From Aplectana chamaeleonis (Eukaryota; Nematoda; Chromadorea; Rhabditida; Cosmocercidae): 64,000 nucleotides of DNA. Positions within the stretch are counted from its first letter, which is position 1; each line of letters begins with the position of its first letter. Below, piece after piece: positions 13,691 through 25,983 of this stretch. Made by a program: the position numbers and the translations under genes. Below the pieces are notes generated by a model. It saw only the letters and a program-made list of their open reading frames with translations, was not told where the DNA came from and searched no databases. Location: assembly GCA_029168955.1 (NCBI GenBank), contig JAPDOI010001705.1, positions 62,001 through 126,000 of the forward strand, written 5' to 3'.

Positions 13691-14463
13691 TTTTTCGACT
13701 GAAGCGTGGGAATTGAAAACCGTAAAAACGATTTTCATCGTTTTTTTTAAACTATATTTTCATCGTTATTATGTCAATACTAGTACTATATCACTACTAC
13801 TACACTACTTTGACTACTACTGCTCCATAATATTGGAATTTTATGCTTTATTGCTATTTAGTGTGATGAAAGTTGGCGACAACGAATTTATCAAATTGGC
13901 AGTGGACTACAGCAATTCTACTAAAAAACTACGGCTCAATGTTGCAATATACCTTTTTTTCTTTACAATTTTCAAAAAAATACATACAACAAAAGTCCAT
14001 GATTTATGAGGGTTGAAAATCAGTTTGGATCTGGTCAGAATACGATCATACAAGATTTTTAAATACTTCGGATGCACAAAACAAGCACAGAATGACACCT
14101 CAAAGTGCAAGGGCAAGAACTAAAGGCTCACAACCGAATGAAAACCATGCGACAAGACAGAATATCGTATAATTTACCGTATAGACCGTATAATTTTCCC
14201 GAGTAAATACTCGACGAAAGCTTTTCTACATCATATTAATGGTTATGCATGCAACACTGACAGTCTAGTTTCCTGTGGTGTGAGCCAGTTCTTATTGCTG
14301 TCACTCGGACTTCCCCTTAACCCTGCTCAGTGAGACCCAAATATGATACTTTCACAACAAGTATATGTGGCATGCTCAAAACGAGTGAGGTAAGTATTAC
14401 TCGAATGGCTAAACAAGCAAACTATAAGGAGCTAGGCATAGAAATTCTATCAAATGCTAAACA
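13691..14463. other. AT-rich, no gene seen
   Basis: Low-complexity ACT/AT-rich sequence near 13760-13830 and stops in all frames. Confidence 0.45.
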
Positions 14464-14919
14464 TTAAAGGCAGTGTTCACGATAAATTTCACTTCCGATA
14501 TCTTCATGATTTACGGAAGGTCTGGTGACCTATATGGCAAGGCATGCTCAAAAAGGACGCAAAAGACGCGTTTTTGAGCAGAAATAGGCCCTCTCTTGTT
14601 TACGTTGATTTTTGAGCGTGGAGGAATTGACCGCTAGATGGATGATACCTATCAGTGCAATGAAGCGATCACCTCACTTATCAGCACTTCCTTGACTTGA
14701 TCGTTCCTGTAATCTGAGTCTTAATTTGTTCATCCCTAGGGGGCGGATCTGGGGCACCAGGCGGGTCTGGGGCACCAAAACGCTTGTTTGCAGCCGTTAT
14801 TTTGCCTCTCCTGTCTCGTTTTCTACCGTTCTTTCGACACTGGGAGCCTAGGATCCTTCTCTCCTATCATTTTGCTGTGGAAAGTCAACGATGATGATCA
14901 TCGTCAACGCTGCCTTTAA
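14464..14919. mobile_element. MITE, GGCAGTGTTCACGAT family (copy 2)
   Basis: Ends TTAAAGGCAGTGTTCACGAT and ATCGTCAACGCTGCCTTTAA. Same body as 7831-8284, inverted. It abuts an EF-1-beta-like scrap and a LINE fragment on its right. Confidence 0.9.
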
Positions 14920-14974
14920 CTCGATTTTTCGAAATTTCGAATAATCGAGTAGTCGAATAGACCGGGCAACCCGA

Positions 14975-15060
14975 TCACGAATACTGGTACTCCTCTGATT
15001 CGAAGAGGTCGAAATCATCGTCCCCATCGGCTGCAGCAGCATTTGTAACTTCACGAGCCG
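14975..15060 (-). pseudogene. possible scrap of an elongation factor 1-beta/delta exon
   Basis: Minus-strand translation includes NAAAADGDDDFDLFESEE, resembling the acidic DDDFDLFGS-D/E-E block that precedes the catalytic domain in EF-1-beta/delta. Nothing else of the protein is seen. The frame stops after four more codons, and the sequence is sandwiched between a LINE fragment and a MITE, so it would be a captured or retrocopied fragment. The motif is short and low-complexity, so chance is possible. Confidence 0.35.
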
Positions 15061-15074
15061 CGTTTTCGAGTAAG

Positions 15075-15372
15075 TCGAAGTCCACGAGTTGCCAAATTCA
15101 ACCTGGAAGTCACGGTGTATCAGAAAAGATTTCTACCAGTTTTAGATATCATCGCGAAATTCCGTAGCATCCGAGTTTACGTAGCAATTTTTGATGATAG
15201 TCAATATCAAAGGCTTTATCATAGTCGATATAAACAGCCCCATGCCTGTTGAACACTGAACACCGTTCGTGCAGCGGGGATATGAATTCGGAAAAGGCTG
15301 ATTTTCTAGGCAGGAAATCATACTGGGTAGGATGAAGGAGATACATATAGAATATACTACACATCGAAAGGC
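15075..15372 (-). pseudogene. decayed non-LTR retrotransposon reverse-transcriptase fragment
   Basis: Read on the minus strand, the frame gives QYDFLPRKSAFSEFIS, then YIDYDKAFDIDYHQKLL and LGCYGIS. These match the conserved QYGF..GKS, Y.D..KAFD...H..LL and GI.G blocks of CR1/jockey-type LINE reverse transcriptases (motif A region). After a frame change it continues KSFLIHRDFQV. The Gly of the first block is replaced and there are stops and a frameshift, so it is not functional. It is a short internal piece of the enzyme, with no endonuclease domain. Confidence 0.72.
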
Positions 15373-15699
15373 TGCAAATTAATCATCAGAATTACGAAAT
15401 TCTCAAAGAAACTCCAGATTAGAATCTCTAAAAATCTCGATGTAATAGACAATTGTGGTTTTTAACCTATTTCTGGGCAGGCAAAGGTCGAAAAGGTCCG
15501 GAAAGGATGTTTTGAGCTTTTGGAGACTATTTTGAAGTTTAGGAGAATTTCGAAAAATTCAGGATAATTTCGCAGCCTCTTGATGTGTATTATGTTCAAT
15601 AAAAACGAAAACGAGGCTCAGGGAAAGCAGCATTAGACTTCAAAGAGATTGTTTGCAGTGATCGTGAACAAGCTAAAGGAAGAAATACGCAGCTCGTCT

Positions 15700-15972
15700 G
15701 CAAAATATGATAGCATGAAGGCGTGTTTGAAAGACGGCGCTGCAGCTGTTTTGAGAGGTCCTACGAGGAAAATGTCGTCGACCTCCTCGGCTGGGCCCCT
15801 TTCGCTCTCGGCTCGCTCAAAGCGCGACTCCGCCCTCGAAATCGCATCCTCGGATCAGCCCCCCGTCAGAATTTGCCTCGGCTGGTACCCCCAAATGCCC
15901 GAGATGATGCAACAGCCGTAGTCCGCAATTGCGGACCGGAATTTGGCTCAGAGAACGATAGTAGATGGATCT
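15700..15972. repeat. partial MITE of the CCGGTCCGCAATTGCGG family (inverted)
   Basis: Right end GCGGACCGGAATTTGGCTCA then GAGAACGATAGTA, with GATGCAACAGCCGTAGTCCG. This is the inverse of 13438-13690. ORFs on both strands are not supported as genes. Confidence 0.6.
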
Positions 15973-17434
15973 CCACGGAAACAGTGCCGTCTTCGGACCT
16001 CGTTCAAAGCGTTTCTGGGTACCCTCCACTAACCGAATGAACGTTCTGAATGGTACCGGCTTTAGATGAAGGATTTCGGGCGGGCCGGTATTATGTCCCA
16101 GCGGTACCCTGAATTCCACGTGGGTAAAATGAGGTCAGTGGTTGGCGTATGGCCAAAACATTGCCGCCAACAGCCGAAATCGCTGCGTCATAGATTGTAA
16201 TTTATCCCCGTTCCACTCATCCTCAACGTATCCCCTGTATTCCATCACGATTCATTGATAAAATCGACGGTTTCGAAACACGTTTCCGTTAACTTTGTGT
16301 TGGCCATCTTGAGTTTTCTCCCATTTTTAGAAAAAAATCGTAAGTGAAACAGACAGTGAATATCCATTTCATAGTGCAGCGTAGAACCATTTTTTCCCAT
16401 TTGATTCGAAGAAATCATAGCAAAAGTTCTCCAACCTCAGTCACCGGAGACTGCCATTGTTCACTTGGGTGTCTTCGATTTCAATCAGAACGCAATGCTT
16501 TTCAAACATATTTGCCCAAATAAAGTGATTTTATCCAAAATTAGATTCTGTGGTTAAACTAGTGCAAACTATAAACCTACGATAGAGTTCCCTTATATAT
16601 AGAAAAAAATATATATATATATATTGTAGGATTTTGATTGTTTTTAATCCATAGAATGTGTTTGAGATGAACTTCCATCGTTCGCGACGACTTTGCGTCT
16701 GAAGCTGTCTTTCTTATGCTCGAAAACACATCTTTGGCCGTCTCCTGATACAGAGAAATGAGGGCTCAACCATATCCTTCGCGAAATCTATAGTTTACGC
16801 TTTATGAAGTAAGGGTAGCACTGAAAGTAGTTCAGATTTAAGTGTGGTAGTAATGGTACACATTTTTAGGTCCCAATCGTCCTCTCACGAGCAGCCTTTG
16901 CTATTCGGAAGGAACTTTGTCGGGTTACTCGTCTGAAAGATTTATTCATAGAATGAAAGGGTTCAATGAAGAAAGGTACGCAGGGAGTCCGGTTGAAGGC
17001 GGGGTGTCGTCACCAAACGGAGATTCCAAGGTTAACCCCCGCTTTCCCTCTTTGAATTGACGCCTAGTTCCGCCTGGTAGTCAAGGCTATAGGTTCCAAA
17101 AAAGTCATGTGCATAGCTGTTATTAAGCAATCGTCCAGGATTATGTTCGTCCGCGTTTCTGGGGGTTATCTGCGCATTTTCTGTCTATAGCTGGATCTTC
17201 TCTCAATATTTGTTCCCACTGAATTAGTGTTCCCGTGTTCTCTCTTCGTCGTGTATATAGCGCTGCATACTGAACGTGGTCTGTTTATGTGAATGGGAAC
17301 CAGTGACGGGAGTTTCCGGTTCTGACGACTTCACGGTTGTCTCGTGCAGTCATTGATTTTCCTTGTACCCATTAAGGGCTTCTTGTCTGAGATGCTATAA
17401 ATGGCTATCTGACAGACTTGCAATCACTTGTTAG
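15973..17434. other. no gene seen
   Basis: Contains an AT microsatellite at 16606-16624 and no coding signal. Confidence 0.45.
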
Positions 17435-17665
17435 GTAATCCACCAACAGTACCGATGGTGAATATGACCCAGCAACCCTGCGTTGTAGGAAATTGGCAAA
17501 TACAGGGGGCGTGAAAATACAGGGCGGGGCCAACTTCTAACTCACCTAGCGGCATTGTGGGCCGTTTTTGACACTTCAAAATGGGTAGGCGTTGTAATCT
17601 GGGCCATAACTTTCTATTTCCGTAGTTATCTCAATCATGTTTACGAGCGTGTATGCTGGCTTTGA
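17435..17665. repeat. partial MITE with GTTTACGAGCGTGTATGCTG end
   Basis: The right end and interior (GACCCAGCAACCCTGCGTT) match the element at 52264-52736. The left part is missing. Confidence 0.75.
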
Positions 17666-17745
17666 GCTTTAAAATTTCTTGGATTAATTAGCATATTCAA
17701 CCTGAAATGAAGATATGTGTGACACTTTGTCATCATAATTAAGAT

Positions 17746-17962
17746 TTGTCCAAATGAGACTGTCCACCCACGCGGTCAACGTGCGTGTCGAGCGGGCGTC
17801 GCGAAGACATTTTTGCATCCGAAAATCGATTAGCAGAAAGATTATGCGATTAGTTATAATATCTCAGTCGGCGGTTAGCAACCGTGGGAAGGTTCGCCCG
17901 AAAAATGCCTTTGCAACGGCCACTCGACACGCACGCCGGCCGCGTGAGCGGACAGTCTCTGT
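17746..17962. mobile_element. MITE with GTCCAAATGAGACTGTCC end (copy 1)
   Basis: The left arm GTCCAAATGAGACTGTCCAC then CGTGCGTGTCGAGCG pairs with CTCGACACGCACGCC and GAGCGGACAGTCTC on the right. Copy 2 is at 58711-58950. Confidence 0.8.
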
Positions 17963-18263
17963 CAAACCGACTTTATCCCATCCCCCTATTTGACGAGCAC
18001 GCATTAATTTAGAGCACCTTACACGATAACAACCTGATCCTATTTATAAATGTTTTTGCGCAATTCAACTCTGAGATGCATATTCCTAGTGAACTCTCGA
18101 ATTCGATTATTATCACATGGTTCTCACCCGACTCCCGGCCTTCTTTATCGTTCATCCTACCTGACATTCATTAAAGAAATTCAATGATCTTTTTTTGTGC
18201 AAAAAAATGGGAAGTTCTGTCTCCATGAACATGACTTTGTTGGCACCTCGACCTTCGATGAAG

Positions 18264-18890
18264 CTTAAAGGCAGTGTTTACGATGAAAACGTTGCCCGTT
18301 TTTTCACAAAAACGTGAGCTTTGGGTCCCTCTGAGAAGAGTACTGATGGAAGTACGACGAAAAACGGACAGGAAGTGGGTGAAAATCTCGTGGACCAGCC
18401 AACCCATTGGATTACCCCGCCCACACCATATAACAGTTGCCCTGTGTTCGTTTCACCAGAGAAAAAGGCACCGAGTTTTTGAATATATTACATGGCGAAA
18501 GGTTCCGACATTTCAGCACGTGCATTGGGCCACCTTATTTTCAAAGAGTTCTTGGTATAAGAAACAGAAAACAAATTCACTCACCTAAGGACTTCGAAGC
18601 GCAAAACCATTTCCGACGTCAGGTTTGACGCTTTGTCTTCAGTCTCCCGAAACACAGCAAGCAGGCATATATATCTTTCACTGATTTTTTCGAACAGTTT
18701 TGCTCCGGTATTTGAGTGTTCTGTGGGGACTTTTCCCAGTCAGCCTCTACTTAGTGGACGTGAACATTACCCTTATAACAGGGATAAGCGGGATAAAAAT
18801 CACAAAGAATTGGAAAACGGGTTTCGAATTTGGCACGAAAATTTTTTCTCGGATTCTCTAAATCACGTGCGGATTGCCGGGGAACGCGCT
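18264..18890. repeat. dispersed repeat, copy 3, led by a GGCAGTGTTTACGAT end
   Basis: Starts CTTAAAGGCAGTGTTTACGA, so the family probably belongs to the GGCAGTGTTCACGAT-ended MITEs. No clean right end was found before the next element at 18904. Confidence 0.7.
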
Positions 18891-18903
18891 GAATGAGGTT
18901 CTC

Positions 18904-19393
18904 TTAAAGGCACAGTCCAAGCTCAGAGACCAAACCTGAGATTTCCACACAATTGTGAAGTAAACTCACCCTATATAGCACTTGCCAAGTGCGAGCTCTC
19001 AATTCCTCCGAATAAGCGAGATATAGGAGGAAGCCACCCTGGGGCGCCCACATCAGGAAGCCACTTTGGCACGCCCCTTTTACAAACTTTCGAGCTCAAA
19101 AGTGGCAAGACGAGCGATAGTTTCCGATCGATAACCCCGTTCTTCCCTTCACTCTCAGCCTCTCTATCCATTCAGGTAGGCTCGCATACATCGGTTGCAA
19201 ATGACGGAGGTTACAAGCTTCGGACGACTCGTCCACCATGCTTCGGTAGCTAAATTTTTGAGAGGCCATAACTTCGTTCCTAGAGGGTCTTGTACGATTT
19301 CAAAGACATTATTGGAATCAGCGTGGGGCCGTTTTCAATATAGGCAGAAAGAAAAACAGAAAACCGATTCTGAGGTTGGACTGTGCCTTTAAA
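18904..19393. mobile_element. MITE with TTAAAGGCACAGTCCAA ends
   Basis: TTAAAGGCACAGTCCAAGCT at the left and GGTTGGACTGTGCCTTTAA at the right. It overlaps by its last bases the start of the next element at 19389. Confidence 0.85.
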
Positions 19394-19873
19394 GCAGTGT
19401 TCACGATAGAAATCGTTTTTCTGTTTTTCCGCCTATCTTGAAAACGGCCCCATGCTGATTCCAATGATATCTCTGAAATCGAACAAGACCTTCAGGGAAC
19501 GGAGTTATGGTCCCTCAAATATTGAGCTGAGGAAACATGGTGGACGAGTTGTCCGAGGCTTGTAACTTTTGCAGCAGATGTACGCGAGCTGGCCTGAGTA
19601 GAGAGAGAAGTTGAGAATGAAGTGAAGAACGGGGCTATTGATTGGAAATCATCGCTCATCTCACGATCTCGAGCATTCATTTGTTCACGTCGGTAGGCGT
19701 GGAAAGTGCATCTGGGGGTGACGAGCTGATGGGTGTCCAACTTTGAGGCCGCAGGGGACCGTTCCGAGCTCATTTTTCTCAGTTTTTTCAACGTTAGGGT
19801 TCCGCTAGGCCCCGCAGCTACCGATCTCCACCAAAAAATCAGACATGGTTTTTATCGTGGACACTGCCTTTAA
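19389..19873. mobile_element. MITE, GGCAGTGTTCACGAT end type, head-to-tail with its neighbour
   Basis: TTTAAAGCAGTGTTCACGAT at the left and TCGTGGACACTGCCTTTAA at the right. The interior shares words with the neighbouring element (CGGCCCCATGCTGATTCCAA against its complement in 19310-19340), so the pair is related by inverted duplication. Confidence 0.8.
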
Positions 19874-20937
19874 CAAGTAACGCGAATTTTTTTCTGCTGC
19901 TGTTTAAATACAATTCAATACAAATACTTCAAAAGTGACTAGATCAATTCAGAATTGCGTGCACAGGTTAAACCAAGTGATGTCAAGTATATACTTCCGG
20001 TCCTGAAATGCTTTTTTCTCGAAAAATATCCTGAAGGGACATTTTGTGGGGTGGAGCTTTGGACTCTTGGAATATGTAGTGCGGCTCTCAGCAAGATCGC
20101 ATGTGACCCTAATTTTTGCGATGTCCATTTGTGAATCTGGTAATTCATTCGAGGTCTCCGTTTTTTCTCAGATGGCTGCCCCGTCGTTACGAAGTGACTG
20201 TTCCTAGGTTGCAAAGAAAAGTCAAGAACTAGACTGACCGTGAATCATACATTCATAGGTATTTCTTAGCGAACTCAGGCAAATAACTCTTAAATCGCCC
20301 GCCAGTCATTATAGGACACCAAACGTTTCGGTTTTGCATGGGTTTACCAAAGAAGTTTTGAATGCAGCGAAACTTTCTATCTGCTCCTTTCTGAATTCTC
20401 CATTTAGAGTCTTCCATCACTTGGCAATGTTACTTGTTTTTTGGCAAAACTCACTGGAAAGTGGTAATACATTCGTTCGTCAATGTTCTCTTGACTGTTA
20501 GTAGATAGATGTTGTCCTTTCGCGAGTTCTAGTTTAGCGATTGGACTAGTAGCGATGACTCGCAGCGCAAGCGGCATCACCGGCCAGCAAGTTTTCGCAT
20601 GCGAGTGGCGATCTGTCGCCGCAACCTTGTCCATTCCCTAGACTGAATTTTCCGAAGCAACCGCAGATGTTTGCAAAGAAGGAGCTGCATTAGTTGTAAA
20701 GGGGGCAAGGATATGAAACATCCTCGTGATAAAACAGCCACCGCAGTAAAATACAAATTTAATTACGCGTTCGCAGCCGATTGAATGTGATGACATGGCA
20801 ACAACGCATTCCAAACACTAATATCTGCTCACATAGTAACACGGATCTCGGATCGCGATCGCTGACGGGCCAAACAACACTCATCCCGCAATTCTACCGC
20901 CATCGTCGTAGGATGAATTCGGCATTGAGGCATTGCT

Positions 20938-21442
20938 ATAATGCATGGGCCCGACTGAAAATGGCTGTCGGTTGTCCGACTGGGGCCTCAACATCCTCCC
21001 GCGATAAGCCCAGCAAGCCTTTAAGCGCCTTCAGTCCAACCGGTGTTACTATCTGAGATGGAGACACTGCTCTAGTGCTGACCGCAATCCGACCGACGAG
21101 CTCCGCATGGACCTCGACCAGAGCGCAACGTCAACGGCTGTCGTTAGTCCGACAACTTAAACATCCTCTCGCGTTCAGCCGGCGAACTTTTTGCTTACCG
21201 CCAACCGCCCGCTAACCTCCAGCGATTGGCCTGGAGAGGCCTTTCAGTGCCGTCGATTCGACCGGTATTACTATCTGAGATGGAGACACTGCTCTAGTGC
21301 TCCAACCGACCAAATCCTCATGGGCCCGCGATCCGACTGAAAATGGCTGTCGTCTGTCCGACTGGGGCCTCAACATCCTCCCGCGATAAGCCCGAAAAGC
21401 CTTTCAGCGCCGTCGGTCTGACCGGTGTTACTAGCTGAGTGG
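20938..21442. repeat. GC-rich diverged direct repeats
   Basis: CCGACTGAAAATGGCTGTCG recurs 381 bp apart (20951 and about 21332), each followed by GACTGGGGCCTCAACATCCT. CTGAGATGGAGACACTGCTC recurs at about 21054 and 21274. Probably an older tandem structure. Confidence 0.8.
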
Positions 21443-21570
21443 TCCGGACCTCTCAAAACACACAGTCCGTGTTAAAAAAAACCTTAGTTTTCCTGTGGAT
21501 GCTATTTCCTAACAACTGTACTTCGGAATCTTCTACATATAATGGAGCATACGCTTCATGGACTCGATGA

Positions 21571-22070
21571 CTTAAAGGCAGCAGACACGCTCAAAAATGA
21601 TATCGATTTTATGACATAAATCGAGGGTTCGGGGCTGGTAGTATGCGGAACTAACGAAAAAATCAACGAAAATTGGATGAAAATAGAGTAATAACGGTTG
21701 TTTACGTTATCGGGTAAAAATGGACGAGTTTTACTGGGCGCGGTTGAAACAGCGAATATTAGCAACAAAGCGGTTGGGATAGAGTAGCCGATATACTCTT
21801 GGAGTCTGTACTGGAAGGATCACCTCGCTGGAAGCATCAAAAACCAGCCAAAAAGACCGTATTAGAACAATCAATCAGGACGAGTTTGCATTTTGGGGCG
21901 GGGTTGACGAATCTCAGGGGCGAGGTTGCAGAGATTTTTCGATTTGCATTACTCAATTTTAGTAGTTTTGACTCGTTTTAACGCTTCCAACGGCGTGAGC
22001 ATTCTACTAGGAGCCATACGGCCCCAGTAACGTTGTCAACCAAGCAACTTTTTTGAGCGTGTCTGCTGGC
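21571..22070. mobile_element. MITE with GGCAGCAGACACGCTCAAAA ends (copy 2)
   Basis: Left CTTAAAGGCAGCAGACACGC, right TTTTTTGAGCGTGTCTGCTG. Shares the interior words CGAGGGTTCGGGGCTGGTAG and ATCGGGTAAAAATGGACGAG (as complement) with copy 1. Confidence 0.87.
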
Positions 22071-22445
22071 AGCATACACGCTCGTAAACGTGGTTGAGAT
22101 AACAACGGAACTGGAATGGTATGGCACAGAAGACATTTCTCGCGAATTTTGAAGCGTCAAAAGCGACCCGCAATGCCGCTACACGAGTAAGAAGTTGGCC
22201 CCGCCCCTGTATTTGCGTCCTCCTCCAAAACAAGGGTGCGGGGACATTTACACCATCAGCGACGTTTGTGGGTGGTTTAGTAAGTACAACGAGTAAGCCA
22301 CATACATCGACGACGGTGGGAATTGCCCAGCACCCCTGTTTTAGAAGAGGACAAATACAGGGGGCGGGCAGATACAGAAGCAGCCGTACCATTCTATTTC
22401 CGTAGTTATCGCAGTCACGTTTACGAGCGTGTATACTGCTTTTAG
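22068..22445. mobile_element. MITE with GCAGCATACACGCTCGTAAA ends
   Basis: Left GGCAGCATACACGCTCGTAA, right GTTTACGAGCGTGTATACTG. It begins within the right terminus of the MITE at 21571-22070. Confidence 0.85.
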
Positions 22446-22738
22446 GCCCTACGAAATGGAATTTGGGGTTACCACATGAAGCCACAGTGGACACCTCTTG
22501 CCTTTATACCATCTGCCGAATGCTATCTTCAGTTTCTTCAAATAAGCGAGTTACAGGACGAAGCCACTTCGACACGGAAAAAAATGCAAAAAAAAATCAA
22601 AAAATTCTTTTGATGGCGGAAGAGCTCGTCCGCCGTCAGAAGAAAATTTTGCGAAAAAACCCTGTTTTGGCCACATTTCGAGTCTGAACTTTCCTTTCTT
22701 TTGATGGTGGGCGAGCCCACTCCACATCATCGGCATCG

Positions 22739-23137
22739 ATGATCTCTAGTATCAGGAGCATCAGCTGGTTTGAAATTTTAATTCAATCAATGAACAACGG
22801 CCTTCGGAATTGCCTGCTCGAATATTTCTATCCTCATATAATTACACCATTGACTGGAGTGCTTGTTGATATTGTTCAACAGTTTTTATTGCCTAAACTT
22901 GAACCTATTTCTGCTTTGAATATCAATGAATTTTCGCTATACACACATGAGACTCCGATCTTTCTGGGTGGAGCTGTGCACGTGTGCACGAATTGGCAAC
23001 TTAGGATATTAATAGCTCTGCTTTTAGCCCATTTCTCGCCCCGTAACCTTCATGGTCTTTCTACCGTTTGCGAAACGAACCCATGCTTAGGGTTTTCTCA
23101 ACAACTTTTTTTATTCGCGACCACTGCCTTTGAGTAA
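22739..23137 (+). CDS. unassigned exon-like ORF, 132 codons
   Basis: A clean hydrophobic-amphipathic frame beginning ISWFEILIQSMNNGLR, with YPHIITPL, VQQFLLPKLEPISAL and FLGGAVHVC further on. The order W, then I/L-rich helix, then LEP and a glycine turn before V-H-V, faintly recalls the SMP lipid-binding domain of extended synaptotagmins, but the similarity is weak and was judged by eye only. It ends just where a GGCAGTG-like MITE end occurs (about 23120), so it may be MITE cargo. No flanking exons were found. Confidence 0.25.
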   Translation: MISSIRSISWFEILIQSMNNGLRNCLLEYFYPHIITPLTGVLVDIVQQFLLPKLEPISALNINEFSLYTHETPIFLGGAVHVCTNWQLRILIALLLAHFSPRNLHGLSTVCETNPCLGFSQQLFLFATTAFE

Positions 23138-25983
23138 ACCCCTGAACTTCCCATGTTTTTGTTGCACGAGGAAGTGCTAACGTCAGACTATGCCGCATTA
23201 ACTAGACCCCTTATCGGCACACGTGCGCAAGGAGTATCATCTATAGCTCATCCAAGTCCAGCTTACTTCACCTCCGCGTTTTTTTAAACCTTCTCTATCA
23301 CACATCCTTCCGAAACCCAAGAGTAGCTCATATCTACCTGACCTTTTGAAGTCGAGGTTTTTCTTGCACTACGTTCCGGTCGAGTTCTCGTGTGCGTTCG
23401 GTTCAACACCAACTTGCAAACATTATCTCATTTTCGCGTCTCTACTCACATTTAATCTCAGCCTGTCATCGTCGATTCGCGAAATCGTGGAGGTCGATTG
23501 GAATGGCTTCAATTCATGACTCATGCGGTGTTTAGCATCGATCCTCGCAACAGGTTGTCGTTCTCTCCTGTCTCTTCACTGACTGACTCCTCTCCCAGTC
23601 AATGATCGTAAGTCGTGTCCGAATCCCCGATTCGACCAAATCGGACTGTAACGGACCCCCGAAATTTCATTCACTCAATCCATAGACATCCAATACCACA
23701 TCGATTTGTTGGAGTTGCACTTGACTACGTACGGCTCTATGAAAGGGCAGTGCATATTTGGCACGTTTCTATTTTTGTGAATAGGCTGTTGTTTCAGCCA
23801 CTTTGACGTAAAGTTCAAGTTTTTTCCTATTTTAACACTGAAGATTTATGAAGATTATATGAAGAATTTTCGGAAACATGGAAAATATAAAACATTCTTC
23901 TTTGTACTTGTGGCTACAATCACTGATGGATATCAGTGGACACGCCTACTATCCGACTATTGAGGATCTCCAATAGATAAGCCTTGCCTCATCTACGAAC
24001 AATAAAATCGATAAATTGATTGACTCCAGTGATATTATATTAGAAAAGTATCACAAAAAAGACGCTGATCTACTCGCCTTTACACTTTTGCCGTTACGCC
24101 GATTTTTCACATACTATTTTCTTTGAGCTCCGCTTGGGCCAACTTTTTGATCTACGTGTAAGAAATCTGGTTTGATGAACATGAAGATAATGTATAGTCC
24201 TTTTACAATTTCGACAATGCATTCAGTCGGATCAATACATCCGTATAGAAACGTGTGTCGGCAAGGTAAAGCCTAGTTTGCTCAGATGAATTCGGGCGGA
24301 GCAAGCAGCGGATAGGTCGGTCATGGCAAAATATTACAGCGATGAGGAGATTTTGACATGATAAGCCCGATAAGCTTTACTTCGATCGGCTCAGAATGAG
24401 GGAGCTAGGCTATATATCCCCTACACAAACAGGAAAACTCACAAACCAGGTAGAATAAAAACCATCGCAACCTTGTAGATACCGTTCACCTCAATGCGGC
24501 AGTGCGGACGCCCGGTAGTCGACATTCTTTATTCTATCTCTTCCAGTCATTAGGATACCCTCTCTCCATGTAGTTTCTTTACTTGATACTAGAGATCGAT
24601 TAAATATATTAACACTTTTCATCTCCATCTTGTACAAGCTTTTCGTGCGTTTGCTATATTAGCGACAACCTACAAATTTGGCCCTCTTTTACTCGTCCCT
24701 GAAACTGATGTACTTGTAGCCACCCATGGCACTAATCCCTTATTTTATCGTCATTTTTTTATTTAAATTCTTACTAAGTCAACCTTTTACAGATCTGAAA
24801 AGTTGTTAGGGTCTGTGTGTGAGGAGCACCGTCCAACAATAATCCGCCTGTTAAGGAATAAGTTCAGCTCCAAACTTGTTCGTTTATACGTAAACCTCAG
24901 CAGTTGTTCAAATGAACTTATAGCAATCAATATTCCGTAGACATCCCTTCTCAGCAGGACCCTAAATAATTTCTCTCTTGCGAAAAAAATTAATTTAGAG
25001 AACTCTAAAGAAAGGACGCTGAGGACGCGAGAACGAGTTTCCATGCACCTTCTCAGAAAAATGAAAACAAGTTACTTGTTACATGAAAGGTTGACAACAA
25101 GTTTTTCGTAACATATCTAGGCCGATGTAAGTTACTTGCTGCTAATCTCAGACCATTTAAGTTACATGTAACATATCGACGGGAGGCCGCGTGTAGGGCT
25201 CTCCGATATGACTTCTCCTTGCTTTACGCGCACATTTTTCTACAAATTCTATCAGCTATGTTACCTAGATCTAGTTTTGGTCGGTCGTGGTCGTTTTGAT
25301 TCATTAGCGCAGTCTCAGCAGAACTTTTTATTCTAGTTCCTCTAACTAATCGCTTACTTATTTCTATCCACCACACTCAGATTTTTCGAATACCTTGTTT
25401 TGTTTCGACCCCGAATGAAATGCTCAATTCTATGGAATGAGTGAATCAGAAATTATTTGGCTCTTGCTTCTTCTTGCTGCTAACTCCGACATTGTGAGAT
25501 GGGATTGTGCTAGCCAATTATAGCCTCTTCGAGATTTCATCTGAACACTCTGATAGACGAAGGGTGGCTAACGCCTGATTTCCCAATCACACCAAAACTT
25601 CGCAACCACTGGTTTTTCTCTTTTTTTCTGAGAATTAAAGACCTCAATTTCCCACGCTGACCAAGCCTTTGATAAGGACTGACTACTGTTTGCAACATCT
25701 CGTTGCGAACGAATTCCCACTTAATCATCAATTTTATAACTCACCATTTCTAAAAATGATATGCAGTTACATTTAAACAATCATCGCAGAAATACATACT
25801 TGCCATTTCGGTGTCTTTCATCGAAGTTATAAGCATATGAAGACGTAGACTACGGAAGGAGATACATAGAGGCTGCGTCACGCATGTATAGACTTATGGA
25901 GACGCAGACTGCGATAAAATACACCGATCCGACGAACAATTCTGCGTAGAATAAACTTATGCCAACTATTTTCACAATTGTAT
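23138..25983. other. no gene seen
   Basis: Apart from the dispersed repeat at 24260-24418, short ORFs only. 25065-25175 has repeated GTTACTTG/GTTACATGTAAC words similar to 50990-51030. Confidence 0.45.
24260..24418. repeat. dispersed repeat (inverted copy of 1405-1550)
   Basis: TCAGAATGAGGGAGCTAGGC and GGTCGGTCATGGCAAAATAT match the other copy in reverse complement. Confidence 0.75.

Noticed and set aside
22036..22494. 152-codon minus-strand ORF
   Set aside because: Coincides with a MITE whose relatives at 52264 and 17435 do not preserve the frame.
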